NCBI GenBank assembly: GCA_044368415.1
Contig: JBIPLJ010000011.1
Coordinates: forward strand, 23,695 to 87,694
Length of the DNA: 64,000 bases
Source of the DNA: UBA4615 sp044368415
GTDB taxonomy: Bacteria; Pseudomonadota; Gammaproteobacteria; Burkholderiales; Burkholderiaceae_E
Direction: 5' to 3'
Shown: positions 15,467-23,247 of the stretch, in pieces
How the letters are laid out: every line of letters starts with the position of its first letter
Numbering within the stretch: position 1 is the first letter of the stretch
The notes under the pieces: generated by a model
What the model was told of the DNA's origin: nothing
The model's database searches: none
The model's input: only the letters and a program-made list of their open reading frames with translations
Program-made: the position numbers and the translations under genes

Positions 15467-16084
15467 TCAGGCCACCGGCCGGGGTTGCGGCATCGGCAGC
15501 CAGCCCGGCAGCGCCGCGATCCGCGCAAGCCAAGCGCCGACCGCGGGCCAGGGGTCCAGCGACAGCTTCGTGTCGGGCAGCGCCTCGACGTACGGATAGA
15601 CGGCGATGTCGGCGATCGAGACCGCATCGCCCTCGAGCCACTCGCGCGTCGCGAGCCGCGCTTCGAGTACCGCCATCGCCTCGAACGTGCGCCGCGTGGT
15701 CGCCTCGACGTCGATCGAGAGACCCAGCCGATGGTGCCGGCGCAGCATGTTCGGGCCGTGGTGGATCTCGTTCATCGAGAAGGCGATCCACTGCATGCAC
15801 TCGCCGAACGCCCAGGTGTCCTGCGGCCACCAGCGCGTGCCACCGTACTCGCGCGCCAGGTAGAGGAGGATCGCGTGGCTGTCGCGCAGCACGCGGCCGT
15901 CCTCCACCAGCACCGGCACCAGGCCCGCGGAGTTCAGCGCGAGGAAGGACGGATCGCGCTGCGCGCCGGTGCGGATGTCGACCAGGCGCTCCTCGAACGG
16001 CAGCCCGAGCATCGACAGGAAGACGCGCACCCGCTGGCAGTTGCCCGAGGGCGGGAACGCGTGGAGCACACGCTTGACGGTCAC
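15467..16084 (-). CDS. Glutathione S-transferase family protein
   Basis: The 205-residue protein has the GST N-terminal thioredoxin fold, with FPPSGNCQRVRVFLSMLGLP near residues 10-29 and the cis-Pro/glutathione motif LVPVLVEDGRVLRDSHAIL near 55-73. An alpha-helical C-terminal domain ends in the usual ISIADIAVYPYVEALP-like box near 155-170. It probably conjugates or removes glutathione from small electrophiles. The active-site residue is likely Ser14 or Asn16. Substrate is not inferable. It is separated by a terminator from the rhodanese gene and by 41 nt from the operon behind it. Confidence 0.85.
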   Translation of the reverse strand: MTVKRVLHAFPPSGNCQRVRVFLSMLGLPFEERLVDIRTGAQRDPSFLALNSAGLVPVLVEDGRVLRDSHAILLYLAREYGGTRWWPQDTWAFGECMQWIAFSMNEIHHGPNMLRRHHRLGLSIDVEATTRRTFEAMAVLEARLATREWLEGDAVSIADIAVYPYVEALPDTKLSLDPWPAVGAWLARIAALPGWLPMPQPRPVA

Positions 16085-16125
16085 CTCAAGTCACCTCGGG
16101 CCGGTTCATCCCGCTTCGTGCCACT

Positions 16126-17436
16126 TCAGGCGGGCCGCGCGTCTGCGGGCACCGGTCGGATCGTCAGCGGCAGGCTCGGCGTCTTGACGACCCATACCGG
16201 GTCGCGCGCAACGTAGGGCTCGGGCCGGCCGACGATGGCACCCGCGATGGTCCGCGCCTGGCGGCCGATCGGCTCGACGGTGCAGCCGAGTCGGCCGTCG
16301 ACCTCGGCGCAGTCGCCGAGCGCGAAGACGCGGCCGTCGGCGCAGGACAGCGTGTGTGCGTCGACGACGACGCCGCGCGCGACCGGAAGTCCGGCGCGGC
16401 GCGCGAGCCGCAGCTCGGGCTCGATGCCCGCCGCGACCAGGGCGAGGTCGAAGCGTCCGGCGTGCGAAGCGCCGCGCGCGTCCCACACCAGGCCGATCTG
16501 CGCGTCGTCGGCGAGCGCGCCCTGCGGCACCATCGCCTCGCGCACCGAGGCCCCGCCCGAGAAGCGTACGCCGCGCGCGACCAGTGCATCGCGCAGCCGC
16601 GTGCCGGTGTCCGCATCGAGCCGCTCGGCGAGCGGCAGCGCGCGCGCCTCGATCAGCGTCACCTCGGCGCCCGCGCCGGCGAAATCGTCGGCCAGCTCGC
16701 AGCCGACCAGGCCCGCGCCGACGATTGCCAGCCGCGGCGCGCGCCCCTCGGCGGCCGCCCGCACGCGGGACGTCTCGAACGCCTCGCGCAGGCGGGCGTA
16801 CGCGGAGAGGTCGTTCACCGCGAGCAGCCGCGCCGCGCCCGCGCCGGGGAACACCGGGCGGCGCGCACGCGCGCCGGTGGCCAGCACGACGTGCGAGGCG
16901 CGCAGCGTGCCGCGTGTAGTCACCAGTCGGCGGTACGCAACATCGAGCTCGAGCGCCCAGGCCCGGGCGAGCAGGCGCACGCCGAGCTCGGCGGCGAGCT
17001 CGGGCCCGCGCTGCTCGACGAGCGCGTCCGCATCGAGTCCGCGCGCGAGCGCAACCGACAGCCAGGGCTTCGGATACGCGGTGCCATCACAGGCGGTGAC
17101 GACCGTTATCGCACCGCTCCAGCCGCCCTCGCGCAGCGCGCGCGCCACCGCCCAGCCGGCGGTGCCCGAACCGACGATCACCACGCCGTCGCCCGCGGGC
17201 CGGGCAGTCCGCGGCGCTGCCGCCGGCGCACGGGCGGCGCCCGCCGCGGGCCGCGGCGCGATCGGTCGGAAGTCGGCCTTGGTCACGCCGCAGACCGGGC
17301 AGCGCCAGTCCTCGGGGACGTCCTCGAAGCGGGTGCCCGGGGCGAGGCCGCTGTCGGGGTCGCCGCGGGCCTCGTCGTAGACGAGCCCGCAGGCCTCACA
17401 CAGCCAGCGCCCGAGCGCACGCGCCGCCTCGCTCAT
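16126..17436 (-). CDS. Rubredoxin-FAD/NAD(P)-dependent reductase fusion
   Basis: The 436-residue protein joins a rubredoxin domain (Cys13, Cys16, Cys46, Cys49, the iron ligands in CEACG and CPVCG) through an Ala/Pro-rich linker (about 58-82) to a pyridine-nucleotide flavoprotein. That part has GxGxxG motifs VVIVGSGTAGWAVA near 85 and LAIVGAGLVGCELADDFAGA near 230, and a FALGDCAEV FAD motif near 375. It should move electrons from NAD(P)H via FAD to its own rubredoxin and on to a partner oxygenase or peroxidase. Its ATG overlaps the stop of the acyl-CoA-dehydrogenase-like gene by 4 nt, naming that flavoprotein as a likely partner. Confidence 0.9.
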   Translation of the reverse strand: MSEAARALGRWLCEACGLVYDEARGDPDSGLAPGTRFEDVPEDWRCPVCGVTKADFRPIAPRPAAGAARAPAAAPRTARPAGDGVVIVGSGTAGWAVARALREGGWSGAITVVTACDGTAYPKPWLSVALARGLDADALVEQRGPELAAELGVRLLARAWALELDVAYRRLVTTRGTLRASHVVLATGARARRPVFPGAGAARLLAVNDLSAYARLREAFETSRVRAAAEGRAPRLAIVGAGLVGCELADDFAGAGAEVTLIEARALPLAERLDADTGTRLRDALVARGVRFSGGASVREAMVPQGALADDAQIGLVWDARGASHAGRFDLALVAAGIEPELRLARRAGLPVARGVVVDAHTLSCADGRVFALGDCAEVDGRLGCTVEPIGRQARTIAGAIVGRPEPYVARDPVWVVKTPSLPLTIRPVPADARPA

Positions 17437-18572
17437 CGCACACCCGCGCGCATCAGGCGGTCGAGTTCCTTACGCAGGTGCTTGATGGCCGGCGTGACGA
17501 TCGCAACGAAGTAGCCTTCGCGCAGCCGGCGCTGCGCGGGCGAGGCGAGCGAGTAGCCGCCGGCGCCGGTGTGCAGCATCGCGGACTGCGTGGCGCGCAG
17601 CGTGAGCTCGGAGGCCATGAGCCGTGCGGTCAGCACCTCGGCGAAACGCGCGTCCGCGGGATCGAGCACCGCGTCGGCGAGCACCGCGACACGCTCGTGC
17701 AGCGCACCGAGCTCGTCCTCGATCTGGTCGGGCCCGTCCTCGAGGAACGCGTTGACGTGGGCGAGCCGCAGGTTCGACTCGCGCATCAGCTCGACGCAGC
17801 CCTCGACGATGCCGGAACCGATGCCGACTTGCATCAGCACGAAACCGTTGCGGATGCGCTTCAACCACGGGCCGATCGGGTCGGCCAGCACATGGTCGTC
17901 CGGCACGAAGACCTCGTCGAAGGCCAGCCCGTAGGTGCCGGTGCCGTCCATCGCGAGGAAGGGCGGCACCTCGGCCATCGTCACGCCGGGCCAGTCGCAG
18001 CGCACCAGCGCCATCACTTCGACGCCGGCTCCGGTGCGGGGCTCGCCGTCCGGCCCCAGGGGCATGAACGCGGTGCCGAACACATGGTCGGGACCGAGGT
18101 TCGACACCCAGGGCAGCTGGCCGCAGACGCGCCAGCCGCCAGGCACCCGCGTGCCCTGCAGCGCGAGCCGCTCGATCGACGCGAAATACTTCATCGGGTT
18201 GGACATGCCGGTGCCGCCGAGCACCTCGCCGCTCGCCAGCCGCGGCAACAGTTCGCGCCGCAGCGAGTCGGAGGCGCCCTGCTCAACGTACCAGGCACAG
18301 GCATCCTGGCACCAGCCCATGAACGCGCTCGAGCCGCAGCTGCGGCCGATCGTGGCAAGCGCGTCGATCGCGCCCGCCACGTCGCGGCGCCCGTCGGGGC
18401 GCTGCGTGGCGAGGTGGTGACGGAACGCGCCCTGCGCGCCGAGGGCACGCAGCGCGTCGCCGGGATACAGGCCGCGGTCGATGCGGCCGACGAGTGGGTC
18501 GAGCTCGCACGCGACCGCGGCGGCCAGCGCGGCCGGGTCGATGCAGGCGAGCTCGGTGTCGATGGCACCCAT
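17433..18572 (-). CDS. Acyl-CoA dehydrogenase-like flavoprotein (possible flavin-dependent monooxygenase)
   Basis: The 379-residue protein has the three-domain acyl-CoA dehydrogenase fold: an N-terminal helical part with LATIGRSCGSSAFMGW near 75-90, a central beta domain with LAMDGTGTYGLAFDEVFVPDD near 195-215, and a C-terminal helical domain. The usual catalytic Glu context of acyl-CoA dehydrogenases is not evident. It resembles the DszC/SfnB side of the superfamily, whose members oxygenate or desulfurise small organic compounds using reduced flavin. The linked rubredoxin reductase could supply electrons. A GGGAAGGAC ribosome site precedes the ATG. Confidence 0.75.
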   Translation of the reverse strand: MGAIDTELACIDPAALAAAVACELDPLVGRIDRGLYPGDALRALGAQGAFRHHLATQRPDGRRDVAGAIDALATIGRSCGSSAFMGWCQDACAWYVEQGASDSLRRELLPRLASGEVLGGTGMSNPMKYFASIERLALQGTRVPGGWRVCGQLPWVSNLGPDHVFGTAFMPLGPDGEPRTGAGVEVMALVRCDWPGVTMAEVPPFLAMDGTGTYGLAFDEVFVPDDHVLADPIGPWLKRIRNGFVLMQVGIGSGIVEGCVELMRESNLRLAHVNAFLEDGPDQIEDELGALHERVAVLADAVLDPADARFAEVLTARLMASELTLRATQSAMLHTGAGGYSLASPAQRRLREGYFVAIVTPAIKHLRKELDRLMRAGVR

Positions 18573-18591
18573 GGCGTGTCCTTCCCGGTCC

Positions 18592-19140
18592 TCAGACCAG
18601 CACGACGTCGGTCGGGATCGGGTTGCGGAAGCAGTTGGCCATCGGCGAGGCGTAGTCGGCCTCGCGGACGATCTCGGCGAGCAGCTCGCGCGGCGCGTCG
18701 GCCTCGAGGATCACCCTGGCGCGCACGGCCTGGAAACCCATCTGGTGCGACGCCTTCTGCGCGCCGCCCGCGCCCCAGGCGGCCGGGTTGCCGATGTCGC
18801 CCTCGAGCAGCACTTCCATCTTCGAGATGTTCACGCCCTTATGTGTGGCGACGGCGTGGATGCCGACGCACAGGCAGCCGCCGAGCGCCGACAGCAGGAT
18901 CTCGGACGGCGCGGGCGCGGTGTCCTGGCCGAACAGGTGGGGCGGCTCGTCGACCACCACCGGGGTGTGCGCGCCGACGTAGGTCAGCGAGCGGAACTGG
19001 CCGTCGTAGACCGTGCGGCTCTTGACCGTGCCGCGCGAGTCGGGGTTGTTGCGGCCCCGCTCGGCGAAGGCCGCGAGGCCGGTCGCGTCGATCGGTTTGA
19101 CCCAGGTGGTCTCGACCACCGTTTGCGGCACTGCAGCCAT
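18592..19140 (-). CDS. OsmC family protein
   Basis: The 182-residue protein has the OsmC/Ohr fold, with GGCLCVGIHAVATHKG near residues 87-102 containing the first redox Cys and SPMANCFRNPIP near 165-176 with the second. Such proteins reduce organic hydroperoxides or act on thiols. It is the first gene of a three-gene operon with an acyl-CoA-dehydrogenase-like flavoprotein and a rubredoxin reductase. It starts about 40 nt behind a sigma-54 promoter and has an AGGA ribosome site. The context suggests protection from, or part of, oxidative attack on an organic substrate. Confidence 0.85.
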   Translation of the reverse strand: MAAVPQTVVETTWVKPIDATGLAAFAERGRNNPDSRGTVKSRTVYDGQFRSLTYVGAHTPVVVDEPPHLFGQDTAPAPSEILLSALGGCLCVGIHAVATHKGVNISKMEVLLEGDIGNPAAWGAGGAQKASHQMGFQAVRARVILEADAPRELLAEIVREADYASPMANCFRNPIPTDVVLV

Positions 19141-19178
19141 GGCGAACGTCCTAATGTGGGATTGGATAGGCAGACCGT

Positions 19179-19194
19179 TGCAATCGCCGTGCCA
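19179..19194 (-). promoter_or_regulatory. Sigma-54 promoter of the osmC-flavoprotein-rubredoxin operon
   Basis: Read on the minus strand, TGGCAC-N5-TTGCA is a perfect sigma-54 -24/-12 element, 39 nt upstream of osmC. The gene for a sigma-54-dependent activator ends just 161 nt upstream, so the pair form a regulator-target unit. Confidence 0.8.
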
Positions 19195-19308
19195 CCTGCG
19201 TGCCGGGCACCTGCCCCGCGCGCGAGATCCGCGCCGCGTCCGCCTTGCGCGTCTGCCGGCCGTCCGCGGGAGCGCGCGGACAGGGGGCCGCGCTCAACCC
19301 TAGGCCGC

Positions 19309-19342
19309 ACAAAGTGGACAGCGTGCGAACGGAATGTCGACA
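19309..19342. promoter_or_regulatory. Candidate activator-binding region upstream of osmC
   Basis: ACAAAGTGGACA (19,309-19,320) and the palindrome TGTCGACA (19,335-19,342) lie 115-160 nt upstream of the sigma-54 promoter, where an enhancer would be. The 8-mer ACAAAGTG recurs at 21,038-21,045, just upstream of the activator gene itself. Confidence 0.4.
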
Positions 19343-19355
19343 GACGCGCGCGAGC

Positions 19356-20987
19356 TCAGGCGCCTGCTTGCGCGAGCTTCTCCAGTCGGTAGGTGAACTG
19401 CCGGCGGGTCATGCCGAGCATCTGCGCGGCCCGCGAGCGGTTGCCGCCCGCCCGGATCAGGGCGTCGCGCACCCGCTCGGCGTCGCCAGCCACGACCGGC
19501 GCGTAGGGCCGCACCAGCTCCGCGCCGACGGGCGCGGCCGCCGCCGAGGGCAGCGACGCCGCCGAGGGCACGATCCGCGACTCCGCCTCGGGCGCCGGGT
19601 CGGCCGATACGTCGGGCTCGGCCAGCAGTTGCGCGGCGACGCTCGCAGCGTCGATCAGCGCACCGTGGGTCATCAGCACTAGACGCATCGCGACGCTCTG
19701 GAGCTGGCGCACGTTGCCAGGCCAGGGATGGGCCTGCATCAGCTTCATCGCCGGCTCGGAGAACTGCACCGGATCGCGCGACCAGGCGAGACAGGCCTCG
19801 TGTGCGTAGTGGCGCACCAGCACCGGCACGTCCTGAGGGCGGTCACGCAGCGCCGGCAGCTGCAGCGGCAGCACCGAGAGCCGGTAATAGAGGTCGAGGC
19901 GGAAGGTGCCGCGGGCGACCGCCGCCGCGAGGTTGCGGTTGGTCGCGGCCACCACGCGTACGTCGAGCGGCAGCTCGCGCCGGCTGCCGACGCGCACCAC
20001 CACCCGGTCCTGCAGCACCCGCAGCAACTTGGCCTGCATCGCCAGCGGCAGCTCGCCGACCTCGTCCAGGAACAGCGTCCCGCCGTCGGCCTGCTCGAAG
20101 CGCCCCGGCTGCGCGGTCACCGCACCGGTGAAGGCACCGCGCTCGTGGCCGAAGAATTCCGACTCGAACAACGACTCCGGCACCGCGGCGCAGTTGACCT
20201 TCACGAAGGGGCGCGCCGCGCGCGGGCTCGCCTGGTGGATGGCGCGTGCAAACAGCTCCTTGCCGGTTCCCGACTCACCGAGCAGCAGCACGGTGAGCTC
20301 GCCGGTGGCCAGCCGGCGCGCCTGCGCGATCGCGCCGCGCAGCACCTGCGAGTCGCCGAGGATTCCGAAGTTGGGCAGCTGATGGCCGAGCCGCTCGCGC
20401 AGGTCGCGGTTCTCGGTCTCGAGGCGCTCGGTGCGGCGGCGCAGCTCGTCGTTGACGCGGATCACTTGCCCGAGCAGCGTGCCGACGGTCTGCAGCAGCT
20501 CGAGGTCGTCATTGATGGCGCGTCTGCGGTGACGCAGCCGGTGCGCGGCCAGTACGCCGCAAACCCGGTCCCCTTCGCGCAGCGGCACCGCGATGAACGA
20601 CACCGTCTCCTTCGGCAAGCGCGCGCGCTCGACCGAGCGGCCGAGGAAGTCGGGCTCGGCGTCGATGTCCTGCACCACCCGGGCGATGCCGGTACGCAGC
20701 ACGCCGCCACAGACGCCCTCACCGCGCGCGAACACGCCGCGCGCCGCCTCGTCAGCCGTCAGCCCATACCAGTGGCGGATCCGCAGCGACTCGTCGGCGG
20801 CGTCCCAGAGCAACACGCGCCCGCGGTTCAGCCCGACCCATTCGGACAGCAGGCGCAGCGTCTGACGGATCACGAAGTGGGGCTCGACGCTGCGCCCGAG
20901 CAGGCGACCCACCTCGCGGATCAGCAGCACCTCCTGCTGATGCCAGTCGACGGGGGCGGCGTCGGGCGCCGGGACGGACTCGGTCAT
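19356..20987 (-). CDS. Sigma-54-dependent activator with GAF domain (NifA-like)
   Basis: The 543-residue protein has an N-terminal GAF sensor domain (about residues 30-185), a short coiled linker (RRRTERLETENRDLRERLG), and an AAA+ domain (about 205-435) with Walker A GESGTGKE, the sigma-54 contact loop GAFTGA and Walker B GGTLFLDEVGE. A C-terminal Fis-type HTH (NRSRAAQMLGMTRRQFTYRL) follows. It activates sigma-54 promoters in response to a ligand or redox signal in the GAF domain. The nearest target is the osmC operon. The ATG at 20,987 has a GAGGAGAC ribosome site 5 nt upstream. Confidence 0.92.
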   Translation of the reverse strand: MTESVPAPDAAPVDWHQQEVLLIREVGRLLGRSVEPHFVIRQTLRLLSEWVGLNRGRVLLWDAADESLRIRHWYGLTADEAARGVFARGEGVCGGVLRTGIARVVQDIDAEPDFLGRSVERARLPKETVSFIAVPLREGDRVCGVLAAHRLRHRRRAINDDLELLQTVGTLLGQVIRVNDELRRRTERLETENRDLRERLGHQLPNFGILGDSQVLRGAIAQARRLATGELTVLLLGESGTGKELFARAIHQASPRAARPFVKVNCAAVPESLFESEFFGHERGAFTGAVTAQPGRFEQADGGTLFLDEVGELPLAMQAKLLRVLQDRVVVRVGSRRELPLDVRVVAATNRNLAAAVARGTFRLDLYYRLSVLPLQLPALRDRPQDVPVLVRHYAHEACLAWSRDPVQFSEPAMKLMQAHPWPGNVRQLQSVAMRLVLMTHGALIDAASVAAQLLAEPDVSADPAPEAESRIVPSAASLPSAAAAPVGAELVRPYAPVVAGDAERVRDALIRAGGNRSRAAQMLGMTRRQFTYRLEKLAQAGA

Positions 20988-21030
20988 CGTGTCTCCTCGG
21001 GGGGTGATCCTCCCCAAGCAAAGTCGATGC

Positions 21031-21050
21031 CGGGTGAACAAAGTGTCCAC
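21031..21050. promoter_or_regulatory. Candidate autoregulatory site upstream of the activator gene
   Basis: ACAAAGTGTCCAC (21,038-21,050) shares ACAAAGTG with 19,309-19,316, and its TGTCCAC is the reverse complement of GTGGACA there. It lies about 50 nt upstream of the activator start, in keeping with self-regulation. Confidence 0.3.
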
Positions 21051-21149
21051 AACGCCGCGTGACGAGGCGATGCACGCCACCGTATGGTGCGCGCCGGGCG
21101 CGAGCCGCCCGCCGGCACCGGCGAGGGTTGACCCGCAGGTCGAGCGCGC

Positions 21150-21740
21150 TCAGGCCTCGCGCGCGGCCTCGAGGTACGACACCAGCTTCGCGCTCGTCTG
21201 GCGAAGCCGGTCGGAGAGCAGCTGCACCAGCTTCAGCAAGACCTTGCTGCCGAGCCGCGGCTCGTCGTGCAGCACCATCAGCATCGCGTCGCGGGAGAGG
21301 ACCGCGATCCGCGAAGGCTCGATCGTCACGCAGGACGCAAAGCGCGGCTCGCCGTCGAACATCGACATCTCGCCGAGCGCCTGGCCCGAGTGGGCAACCG
21401 CGATGCGCGACGGGAAGTTGTAGCGGTTGCGGCGTAGCACGTCGACCATGCCGCTCATCAGCAGCATCATGAAGTCGCCGGTCTCGCCCTCGGAGATGAT
21501 GGTGACGCCGGCCGATGCCTCGTAGACATACATGAAGGCGCCGAGCTTGCGGGCTTCCTCGATGTCCAGGCCCGAGAAAAGAGGGGTCTTGGCCATCAGC
21601 GCGTAGATGTCGTCGGAGAACTCGCTCGCCCGACCGATCGGGCGCAGGCCGATGGTGCTCAAGCGCTCGTGCGGCGTCTGCCGGATCTCGGTCTCGGGGC
21701 GTGCAGGGTCCGCGGAGGACCTGAGCGTGGATGCCTCCAT
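21150..21740 (-). CDS. Cyclic nucleotide-binding domain protein
   Basis: The 196-residue protein has a single cNMP-binding domain: TPLFSGLDIEEARKLGAFMYVY near 52-73, the phosphate-binding cassette region ALGEMSMFDGEPRFASCVT near 122-140, and RIAVLSRDAML after it. It lacks an HTH, so it is not a CRP-type regulator by itself. It probably senses a ligand and acts through a partner. ATG 21,740 is chosen over ATG 21,764 because GGAGGAC lies right before it. It is transcribed in the same direction as, and just upstream of, the sigma-54 activator gene, with about 160 nt between. Confidence 0.8.
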   Translation of the reverse strand: MEASTLRSSADPARPETEIRQTPHERLSTIGLRPIGRASEFSDDIYALMAKTPLFSGLDIEEARKLGAFMYVYEASAGVTIISEGETGDFMMLLMSGMVDVLRRNRYNFPSRIAVAHSGQALGEMSMFDGEPRFASCVTIEPSRIAVLSRDAMLMVLHDEPRLGSKVLLKLVQLLSDRLRQTSAKLVSYLEAAREA

Positions 21741-21913
21741 GGCGTCCTCCGTGTGGATTTGCATCGGTTATACCATGGCGGTCGGAGGACCGATCCGCCC
21801 TGAATGCAGCACTAAGTACCCTACGGCGGGCGATCCGACGAACGGACAGCAGCGCCCGACGGGTCCGCGGCAACCGGTGACGGAGTCGCTTGCGCGTTTG
21901 CCGCGCGAGACGT

Positions 21914-22984
21914 TCAGTTCGCCAGCGCGACCCGCCGTCCGGCGACACCCTCGGCGAGGGTGTCGAGCGCCGCTATCGTGTCCTCCCAGCCCAGGCATGC
22001 GTCGGTGATGCTCTGCCCGTAGACGAGCGGGCGCCCGACCTGCAGGTCCTGGCGGCCGGCGACCAGGTGGCTCTCGAGCATGACGCCGAATACCCGTGAC
22101 TCGCCGTCGGCGAGCTGCTCGGCGAGGTCGCGCGCGACCACGAGCTGGTTCTCGTGCTTCTTCTGGCTGTTGCCATGGCTCGCGTCGACCATCAGCCGGC
22201 AGGCGAGTGCAGCGGAGCCGGCCTCGCGGCAGGCCGTGTCGATGCTGGCACGGTCGTAGTTCGGCGCCTTGCCGCCGCGTAGGATCAGGTGGCAGTCCTC
22301 GTTGCCATTGGTCGATACGATCGCCGAATGTCCGCCCTTGGTGACTGACAGGAAATGGTGCGGCTGCGAGGCGGCCTTGATCGCATCGAGCGCGATCCGC
22401 ACGTTGCCGTCGGTGCCGTTCTTGAAGCCGACCGGACAGGACAGCCCCGACGCCAGCTCGCGATGCACCTGCGACTCGGTGGTGCGCGCGCCGATCGCGC
22501 CCCAGGAGATCAGGTCGGCAACGTACTGCGGCGTGATCATGTCGAGGAACTCGGTACCGGCGGGCAGGTTGAGCTCGTTGATCTCGACGAGCAGCTCGCG
22601 AGCCAAGCGCAGGCCGCGGTTGATGTCGAAGCTGTTGTCCAGGCCGGGGTCGTTGATCAGGCCCTTCCAGCCGACGGTGGTACGCGGCTTCTCGAAGTAC
22701 ACGCGCATCACGACTTCGAGCCGGTCCTTCAGGCGCTCGCGCTCGCCGGCCAGACGGCGGGCGTACTCGATCGCGGCCTTCGTGTCGTGGATCGAGCAGG
22801 GGCCGACGACCACCAGCAGGCGGTCGTCCATGCCGTGCAGGATCCGGTGGATCGACTGCCGGGTCTCGTAGACGAGCTCGGCCGGACGCTCGCGCAGCGG
22901 GAACTCGCGGATCAGGTGCGAGGGCGGCGAGAGCTCCTTCATCGCGCGGATTCGGACGTCGTCGGTGGCGTGCTGGGCGTTCAT
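21914..22984 (-). CDS. aroG: 3-deoxy-7-phosphoheptulonate (DAHP) synthase, class I
   Basis: The 356-residue enzyme is a full-length AroFGH-type DAHP synthase: LLVVVGPCSIHDTKAAIEYA near 55-74, FEKPRTTVGWKGLINDP near 95-111, and SHGNSQKKHENQL near 268-280 with metal and substrate ligands. It condenses phosphoenolpyruvate and erythrose 4-phosphate, the entry step to Phe, Tyr and Trp. Its class is usually feedback-inhibited by an aromatic amino acid. A GAGGAT ribosome site precedes ATG 22,984. The 190-nt leader contains a Phe-rich peptide gene and a terminator, so expression is probably also controlled by transcription attenuation. Confidence 0.96.
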   Translation of the reverse strand: MNAQHATDDVRIRAMKELSPPSHLIREFPLRERPAELVYETRQSIHRILHGMDDRLLVVVGPCSIHDTKAAIEYARRLAGERERLKDRLEVVMRVYFEKPRTTVGWKGLINDPGLDNSFDINRGLRLARELLVEINELNLPAGTEFLDMITPQYVADLISWGAIGARTTESQVHRELASGLSCPVGFKNGTDGNVRIALDAIKAASQPHHFLSVTKGGHSAIVSTNGNEDCHLILRGGKAPNYDRASIDTACREAGSAALACRLMVDASHGNSQKKHENQLVVARDLAEQLADGESRVFGVMLESHLVAGRQDLQVGRPLVYGQSITDACLGWEDTIAALDTLAEGVAGRRVALAN

Positions 22985-23036
22985 CGGTGGATCCTCGTTC
23001 CCGTTCCCTGTGTTGTTCGGTGCCGGCCCCAGAAAC

Positions 23037-23069
23037 AAAAAAACCGCCAGACCTCTCGGGCTGGCGGTT
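23037..23069 (-). terminator. Attenuator terminator upstream of aroG
   Basis: On the minus strand a perfect 9-bp stem AACCGCCAG/CTGGCGGTT with a 10-nt loop is followed by seven T. This is an intrinsic terminator placed before, not after, a gene; it ends 52 nt short of the aroG start. Its 5' arm (CCGCCAGC, 23,060-23,067) is exactly complementary to GCTGGCGG (23,119-23,126) inside the leader-peptide gene, giving an 8-bp antiterminator. A third segment CCGCC (23,128-23,132) can pair with GGCGG (23,119-23,123) to sequester it. Confidence 0.85.
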
Positions 23070-23090
23070 CTGTTCGGGTGCTGTGTGCTG

Positions 23091-23174
23091 CTAGGCTTGC
23101 GCGCGTTCCCGACTCAGTCCGCCAGCGGGCGGAAAGCCGAAAGAAAAGAAGGCGTAGAGCCAGACTCGCTGCAT
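23091..23174 (-). CDS. Aromatic-rich leader peptide of the aroG attenuator
   Basis: The 27-codon frame from ATG 23,174 to TAG 23,091 begins MQRVWLYAFFSFGFPP. It has Trp5, Tyr7 and Phe9, 10, 12 and 14: six aromatic residues in ten codons. It ends 22 nt before the terminator stem. The codons overlap the pairing segments just described, as in classic pheA/trp-type leaders. A ribosome stalled for lack of charged tRNA-Phe at codons 9-14 would block the first hairpin and free GCTGGCGG to form the antiterminator. The predicted transcript starts only about 3 nt before the ATG, so translation may begin without a ribosome site. Confidence 0.75.
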   Translation of the reverse strand: MQRVWLYAFFSFGFPPAGGLSRERAQA

Positions 23175-23183
23175 GGTGCGCGC

Positions 23184-23212
23184 ACTCTAGCCGGATCGGC
23201 CGGGCGCCGCAA
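23184..23212 (-). promoter_or_regulatory. Sigma-70 promoter of the aroG leader
   Basis: TTGCGG, a 17-nt spacer and TAGAGT lie in order on the minus strand. The start would be the A at about 23,177, three bases upstream of the leader-peptide ATG. Confidence 0.6.
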
Positions 23213-23247
23213 GTCGCGGATCGATGGCATCCGGCCGGGCGTGCACG

